Source: Prevotella sp. UBA4268 (GTDB lineage: Bacteria; Bacteroidota; Bacteroidia; Bacteroidales; Bacteroidaceae). Taken from it: a stretch of 64,000 nucleotides of DNA. Under the pieces are notes generated by a model, which saw nothing but the letters and a program-made list of their open reading frames with translations, was not told the origin of the DNA and did no database searches. This document shows, piece by piece, positions 59,794 through 64,000 of this stretch. A program made the translations under genes and the position numbers. Positions within the stretch are counted from its first letter, which is position 1; every line of letters begins with the position of its first letter. Where the stretch lies: the NCBI GenBank assembly GCA_002395135.1, contig DGWC01000055.1, positions 1 through 64,000 on the forward strand, written 5' to 3'.

Positions 59794-61146
59794 ATGATGA
59801 AAAAGATTGTTTGGGCTGTCATGGCGCTTGTCGTCATGTTTACCTCATGTAACGATGATGATTACCTGAATGTGATACCAGGCAGTAGCGTGGCTTTGCT
59901 CTCCGTCGACTTGCAGCAGATGCAGCAAAACGCCGGCGAAGGAAGCGATGGGCTTGCGCATTCCCTTTGCCGTGCGCTGGGTATCAGTGCTGACGAGGAC
60001 ATGGGTGTAGACATGTCTTCACGGCTTTTTTTCTTTGAATCGCAGGACGGTGCTTTCGGATTGGCAGCCAAAGTGGTAGACAGAAAACGGGTGGAGCGCT
60101 TTTTCGGGCATTTGGCCGAGAAGGGTATCTGCCAGGAACTGACGACAAACCACGGCAATTCGTTTACCGTTGTCAAAGGCTCGTGGGTGGCTGGTATCGG
60201 AAACAGCGCCCTTGTCGTATTAGGACCGGTGCTCCCTGCACAGCAGACGGAGACCGTCAGGCAAATCAATGCATATTTTAAACAGGATGATGACATGGGC
60301 ATCAAGTCGTCACCCCTTTTTGAAAGACTGGAAACCGTGTCTTCGGCAGTGTCTCTTGTTGCGCAAGCAGCGGCTCTCCCCGAAAAGTTTGTCGCTCCTT
60401 TCACGCTGGGAACATCCGATAAAACAGATTTGTCGCAGGTGCTGATTGCTGCCGAAATAGAACGCGCTGACGGTTGTCTGCGAGTGAAGAGCAATACGTT
60501 TTCACAAAACAAGCAGGTGAACGACGACCTGGTGGAGGCCAAGAAGGCATTCCGTCCGTTGAACGGTGTCTACCATGGCCAATTGTCGGGAGCCGATTTC
60601 TGCTCACTGCTCATGAATGCCAATGGCGGTGAACTGCTGAAACTGATGCAGAAAAACAGGTCGCTGACAGCCTTGCTGACAGGAGTGAATACCGCCATTG
60701 ATATGAACAAGATTCTGCAGGGAGTGGATGGAGAGATTGCCGTTATTGCTCATGACACGGCTCCTGCGGTCTCTGTTCATGCGCAGTTGGCCAATGATGA
60801 ATTCCTTAAAGATGTGGGCTATTGGATGGAGTCCTGTCCCGAAGGGGCTTCTATCCGTAAAGATGTAAAGAGTGAGCATTCGTTTATATATCAAGACAAG
60901 GAGCGGAAGTTCTTCTTCTGGGTGACTCCTGATCAGCAGTTCAAGGGCCAATTGGTTCCCAATGGAAGTTCTCTGTCTCCTGGTAAAGCAATGAATCCGT
61001 CAGCCGTGAAGATGCTTCAGGGTGAGAAAGTGTGCCTGCTGCTCAACCTGGAGGGGCTTGGAAGCGATGAAATAGTAGAAACAATCAAGTCTGTGCTTTT
61101 CCCCGTAACGGGCAGCATCAGCACTATTATATGTACAATGCAATGA
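59794..61146 (+). CDS. DUF4836-like lipoprotein
   Basis: The 450-residue protein has a signal peptide ending in lipobox FTSC (about residues 16-19), followed by an acidic NDDDYLNVIP. The rest resembles DUF4836, which opens with IPGSSVALLSVDLQQM. It probably sits in the outer or inner membrane facing the periplasm. Its function is unknown. Its stop overlaps the ABC ATPase start by ATGA, so lipoprotein, ATPase and permease form a coupled unit. Two adjacent ATG codons could start it. Confidence 0.8.
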   Translation: MMKKIVWAVMALVVMFTSCNDDDYLNVIPGSSVALLSVDLQQMQQNAGEGSDGLAHSLCRALGISADEDMGVDMSSRLFFFESQDGAFGLAAKVVDRKRVERFFGHLAEKGICQELTTNHGNSFTVVKGSWVAGIGNSALVVLGPVLPAQQTETVRQINAYFKQDDDMGIKSSPLFERLETVSSAVSLVAQAAALPEKFVAPFTLGTSDKTDLSQVLIAAEIERADGCLRVKSNTFSQNKQVNDDLVEAKKAFRPLNGVYHGQLSGADFCSLLMNANGGELLKLMQKNRSLTALLTGVNTAIDMNKILQGVDGEIAVIAHDTAPAVSVHAQLANDEFLKDVGYWMESCPEGASIRKDVKSEHSFIYQDKERKFFFWVTPDQQFKGQLVPNGSSLSPGKAMNPSAVKMLQGEKVCLLLNLEGLGSDEIVETIKSVLFPVTGSISTIICTMQ

Positions 61147-61787
61147 ATACAATTCGTTTAAAATACGTGATACCTCATGTCTTTGCCTCCCGCGAGGAGC
61201 AAGACAGCGAAATCTGGCAGCAGGATGTGTCGTTTGAGAAAGACCGTTTGTATCTGATTGAGGCCGACAGCGGAAAGGGCAAGAGCACGTTCTGCAGTTA
61301 CCTGATCGGCTACAGGCATGATTTTACAGGGAACATCTTTTTTGACGATGTGAATGTGGGCGGATTAAAGGTGAACGACTGGGTGAATATCCGAAGCCGC
61401 CATTTAAGTCATCTCTTTCAGGAACTAAGGCTTTTCCCGGAGTTGACGGCATACGAGAATGTGGAAATCAAGAACAGCCTTACGCATTTCAAGGATCAGA
61501 AGCAGATTGACGAGTGGTTTGAAATGCTTGGAATAGCCGAGAAAAAGAACGTGCTAATCGGTAGGATGTCCTTCGGACAGCAGCAGCGCGTCGCCCTTAT
61601 CCGTGCGTTGGTGCAGCCATTCGATTTTATCTTGGCCGATGAACCTATTTCCCACCTTGATGATACGAATTCAAGAATCATGGGCGACATCCTGATGAAA
61701 GAGGCAAAAGCCCAGGGAGCCGGCATCATTATCACGAGCATCGGCAAGCGGATGGAGTTGCCCTATGATGTCGTTTACCGTTTATAG
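61143..61787 (+). CDS. ABC transporter ATPase with atypical motifs
   Basis: The 214-residue ATPase resembles the LolD/MacB/FtsE group. Walker A reads ADSGKGKST (residues 41-49), with Ala for the first Gly. The Q-loop is FQELRLFPE and the signature is MSFGQQQR instead of LSGGQQQR. Walker B FILADEP with D-loop SHLDD is canonical. The switch region IIITSIGKR has no His. ATP hydrolysis may therefore be slow or regulated. It overlaps the lipoprotein gene by 4 bases and precedes an FtsX-like permease by 36 bases. Confidence 0.88.
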   Translation: MNTIRLKYVIPHVFASREEQDSEIWQQDVSFEKDRLYLIEADSGKGKSTFCSYLIGYRHDFTGNIFFDDVNVGGLKVNDWVNIRSRHLSHLFQELRLFPELTAYENVEIKNSLTHFKDQKQIDEWFEMLGIAEKKNVLIGRMSFGQQQRVALIRALVQPFDFILADEPISHLDDTNSRIMGDILMKEAKAQGAGIIITSIGKRMELPYDVVYRL

Positions 61788-61823
61788 TCAAAAAAATGTT
61801 GTGTTTTTATTTGAGAAATAGCA

Positions 61824-63023
61824 ATGAATCTTGTTTGGAAATTACTTCGTCAGCATATTAGCGTCGGTCAGTTCATCGGTTTCTTCTTCGCCAACTTGTT
61901 CGGAATGTTCATTGTCTTGCTGGGATACCAGTTCTATCGCGATGTGCTTCCTGTCTTCACGTCGGAAGATTCTTTCATGAAGTCCGACTATATCATCTTT
62001 AGCAAGAAGATCGGACTTGGAAACACCCTTTCCGGAAGGAGCAATACATTCTCAGAATCTGAGGTGGGTGAGTTGCAGGAACAGGGTTTTGTGAAAAAAG
62101 TGGGGTGGTTCACCCGTGCCGAGTATTCCATTGACGCGACCATGGGTGTCAACGGTCAGAACTTCATCCGCACGGAAATGTTCTTTGAAAGCGTGCCTGA
62201 CGATTTCGTGGACGTGGCGTTGAACAACTGGAAATATGAAGAAGGAAACCGGGAAGTGCCTGTCATCCTGCCGCGTACCTATATAAATATGTATAATTTT
62301 GGATTTGCCCAGAGCCAATCCCTGCCAAAAATCAGCGACGGCTTGGCGGGAATGATCGACTTTCATATCTATATCCACGGTAACGGAAAGCGCGATGAAT
62401 TCAAGGGAAATGTAATCGGGTTCAGCAACCGGTTGAATACCATTCTGGTTCCGCAGGCTTTCATGGAGTGGAGCAACCAGAACTATGCTCCGGATGAGCA
62501 TTCCAATCCCACTCGCCTGATTGTAGAGGTGGCCAATCCTGCTGACGAGAACATTCAGAAATTCGTTGAGAAGAAAGGATACGAGGTGGAAGACGACAAA
62601 TTACAGGCAGAAAAGACCACCTATTTCCTGAAACTATTGGTCTCGCTGGTGATGATTATCGGACTGATTATTAGTCTGCTCAGTTTCTATATCCTCATGT
62701 TGAGCATCTATTTGCTGGTACAGAAGAATGCCACGAAACTGGAAAACCTGTTGCTTATAGGCTATTCCCCGTCAAAAGTGGCCCGGCCGTATCAGTTGCT
62801 CACCATGATTCTGAACATCTTGGTGCTGGTCATTGCCTTGTTGGTGCTGGCAGGCGTGCGCAGGTATTATATGGACATCATCGAAACGCTCTTCCCTCAG
62901 ATGGCCGATAGCAACATGCTTCCTGCCATTGGCGTGGGATTGCTGCTCTTCGTCATCGTGTCTGTTCTTAATATCGTAGCCATCCGACGTAAGGTGTCAC
63001 ACATCTGGTCGTCAAGGGAATGA
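61824..63023 (+). CDS. FtsX/MacB-like ABC permease
   Basis: The 399-residue permease has one N-terminal helix (about 18-36), a large extracytoplasmic domain (about 45-270) and three C-terminal helices (about 275-300, 330-350 and 370-390). This is the four-helix plan of MacB, LolC/E and FtsX, whose ABC systems work by mechanical transmission across the membrane rather than by classical transport. KNATKLENLLLIGYSPSKVARPY matches the coupling region of the family. The partner ATPase lies directly upstream. Confidence 0.88.
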   Translation: MNLVWKLLRQHISVGQFIGFFFANLFGMFIVLLGYQFYRDVLPVFTSEDSFMKSDYIIFSKKIGLGNTLSGRSNTFSESEVGELQEQGFVKKVGWFTRAEYSIDATMGVNGQNFIRTEMFFESVPDDFVDVALNNWKYEEGNREVPVILPRTYINMYNFGFAQSQSLPKISDGLAGMIDFHIYIHGNGKRDEFKGNVIGFSNRLNTILVPQAFMEWSNQNYAPDEHSNPTRLIVEVANPADENIQKFVEKKGYEVEDDKLQAEKTTYFLKLLVSLVMIIGLIISLLSFYILMLSIYLLVQKNATKLENLLLIGYSPSKVARPYQLLTMILNILVLVIALLVLAGVRRYYMDIIETLFPQMADSNMLPAIGVGLLLFVIVSVLNIVAIRRKVSHIWSSRE

Positions 63024-63160
63024 CCGATGTTTTTCATCAACAGAGTGCTTTTATGAGTGGAATGTCTGTTTTTTTCACAGATTATCTGACTTTAAACGAA
63101 AAAAAAACTTAATTGCAAAGATTATTCTGATAATTGTTTTGTTTATTCGCAAAAAGTTTG

Positions 63161-63168
63161 TAATTTTG
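63161..63168 (+). promoter_or_regulatory. -7 promoter element of rpmB
   Basis: TAATTTTG followed by CACCC, with TTG (63139-63141) 19 bases upstream and 51 bases before the start. Confidence 0.75.
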
Positions 63169-63219
63169 CACCCTGTTTGGAATAAGTATCAAAAAAGAAA
63201 GTTAAAAACGTAGATAGCA

Positions 63220-63483
63220 ATGTCGAAGATTTGTCAGATCACGGGAAAGAAGGCTCAGGTAGGCAACAATGTTTCCCATTCAAAGCACCGTACAAAGCGC
63301 CGCTTTGACGTTAACTTGTTCAGCAAGAAGTTCTACTATGTTGAGGAGCAGTGCTGGATTCGTCTTAAGATTAGCGCAGCAGGACTGCGACTCATTAACA
63401 AAGTTGGCCTTGATGCCGCTCTCAAGCAGGCTGTAGATAAAGGCTATGTTGACTGGAAAGACATTAAAGTGATAGGAGAATAA
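63220..63483 (+). CDS. rpmB: 50S ribosomal protein L28
   Basis: The 87-residue ribosomal protein opens with [20 protein letters not shown] and continues with [14 protein letters not shown], both typical of L28. It leads the L28-L33-DUF4295 cluster, three bases before rpmG. Confidence 0.97.
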   Translation: MSKICQITGKKAQVGNNVSHSKHRTKRRFDVNLFSKKFYYVEEQCWIRLKISAAGLRLINKVGLDAALKQAVDKGYVDWKDIKVIGE

Positions 63484-63486
63484 TTC

Positions 63487-63678
63487 ATGGCATCAAAGAA
63501 AGCAAAAGGCAATAGGGTTCAGGTGATACTGGAGTGCACGGAGATGAAGAACAGCGGTCTTCCTGGCACAAGTCGTTACGTGACGACAAAGAACCGTAAG
63601 AACACTCCTGAGAGAATGGAGTTGAAGAAATACAATCCTATTTTGAAGAAAATGACTGTTCATAAGGAAATCAAATAA
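63487..63678 (+). CDS. rpmG: 50S ribosomal protein L33
   Basis: The 63-residue protein contains the L33 pattern [34 protein letters not shown] and [13 protein letters not shown]. Only the first Cys of the zinc-binding type is present, so this is the zinc-free form. Confidence 0.96.
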   Translation: MASKKAKGNRVQVILECTEMKNSGLPGTSRYVTTKNRKNTPERMELKKYNPILKKMTVHKEIK

Positions 63679-63691
63679 ACACGATTAAACA

Positions 63692-63850
63692 ATGGCAAAG
63701 AAAACGGTTGCAACCCTCCATGAAGGTTCAAAGGACGGTCGCGCTTACACAAAGGTTATTAAAATGGTGAAGAGTCCTAAGACAGGTGCCTACATCTTCG
63801 ACGAGCAGATGGTGCCTAATGAGGACGTTCAGGCTTTTTTCAAGAATTAA
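63692..63850 (+). CDS. DUF4295 protein
   Basis: The 52-residue, basic protein (MAKKTVATLHEGSKDG at the start, EDVQAFFKN at the end) is the small protein regularly found after rpmG in Bacteroidetes. Its function is unknown; size, charge and position suggest ribosome association. It begins 13 bases after rpmG and is followed by a terminator. Confidence 0.92.
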   Translation: MAKKTVATLHEGSKDGRAYTKVIKMVKSPKTGAYIFDEQMVPNEDVQAFFKN

Positions 63851-63870
63851 TTTTCTGATATGACATATAA

Positions 63871-63899
63871 AGAGCCACAACATGGTTGTGGCTCTTTTT
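63871..63899 (+). terminator. Rho-independent terminator of the L28-L33 operon
   Basis: AGAGCCACAAC pairs perfectly with GTTGTGGCTCT around CAT-G, followed by a T-run. It starts 20 bases after the DUF4295 stop. Confidence 0.88.
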
Positions 63900-63939
63900 A
63901 TTTTTTTGCGGAAGATAGGGTTATTTCAGTTTTTTTTTA

Positions 63940-63947
63940 TAACTTTG
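63940..63947 (+). promoter_or_regulatory. -7 promoter element of a gene beyond the window
   Basis: TAACTTTG followed by CAAC. In related genomes ftsY usually follows DUF4295, so this may be its promoter; the gene lies outside the window. Confidence 0.5.
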
Positions 63948-64000
63948 CAACAAATTGGATGAATGCGGCTTTTTACACCGCAATTCCGTAAAATCTTGCT

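Overview
The window looks like a core-genome stretch of a Bacteroidales bacterium, most likely Prevotella or a close relative in Prevotellaceae. The signs are Bacteroidetes-type promoters (TAnnTTTG near -7, often with TTG 19-20 bases upstream), a bacterial serine palmitoyltransferase, the rpmB-rpmG-DUF4295 ribosomal cluster, a type IX secretion plug-family protein, many DUF lipoproteins with short lipoboxes, and a eukaryote-like glycogen branching enzyme. The genus assignment is inference. I see no rRNA, transposase, integrase, phage or CRISPR locus.

Layout. 0-9 kb: an orphan ECF sigma factor, peptidase PepD with a small lipoprotein, a Skp/OmpH-like lipoprotein, ComEC, TruA, an EamA transporter, DapA and an AraC regulator. 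9-15.5 kb: a minus-strand block of Lon, Tgt and LptG joined by overlapping start and stop codons, followed by a DEAD-box helicase. 15.6-22.6 kb: TrmN6, then a minus-strand operon of two DUF3857/transglutaminase-like secreted proteins and a lipid kinase, divergent from serine palmitoyltransferase. 22.6-25.5 kb: tRNA-Pro(TGG), tRNA-Lys(CTT), and an FHA/zinc-ribbon gene in an operon with an HU-like/transmembrane/SPOR gene that is divergent from rfbC. 25.5-31.9 kb: a DUF4738-like lipoprotein, KdsB, a 14-repeat MORN protein, a YhcH-family protein, the branching enzyme and a membrane protein. 31.9-36.3 kb: a minus-strand run with a ModF-like double ABC ATPase, RuvC, an MBL hydrolase, RsmG and a DUF3298 lipoprotein. 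36.4-45.3 kb: a HAD phosphatase, PanB, an MFS transporter, ClpC and GyrA, with an 858-base gap before gyrA that carries a 22-bp repeat array. 45.4-53.4 kb: two related TPR proteins, the T9SS-plug-family protein, a DUF4375 protein, SmpB, a HAD phosphatase, Map, TsaD and CinA/PncC. 53.8-64 kb: a GH2 beta-galactosidase-like enzyme, a DUF3256 protein, a candidate small RNA, a nucleoside permease, a DUF151-UVR nuclease-family protein with RsmE, a DUF4836 lipoprotein with an ABC ATPase and FtsX-like permease, and rpmB-rpmG-DUF4295.

Most genes are housekeeping: translation and tRNA modification (truA, tgt, trmN6, smpB, map, tsaD, rsmG, rsmE, L28, L33), proteolysis (lon, clpC), envelope biogenesis (lptG, kdsB, rfbC, spt, the Skp-like lipoprotein) and DNA topology or repair (gyrA, ruvC).

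The less ordinary signals are these. (1) A promoter-embedded inverted-repeat element occurs three times, with its palindrome preserved by paired base changes. (2) Five copies of a 22-bp palindromic unit in exact register lie upstream of gyrA. (3) A well-formed promoter and terminator define a small RNA of about 69 nt before the nucleoside permease. (4) Several genes look leaderless. (5) A transglutaminase-like pair, one with and one without its catalytic residues, sits in an operon with a lipid kinase next to the sphingolipid gene. (6) An ABC ATPase with altered Walker A, signature and switch motifs is coupled to an FtsX-like permease and a lipoprotein.
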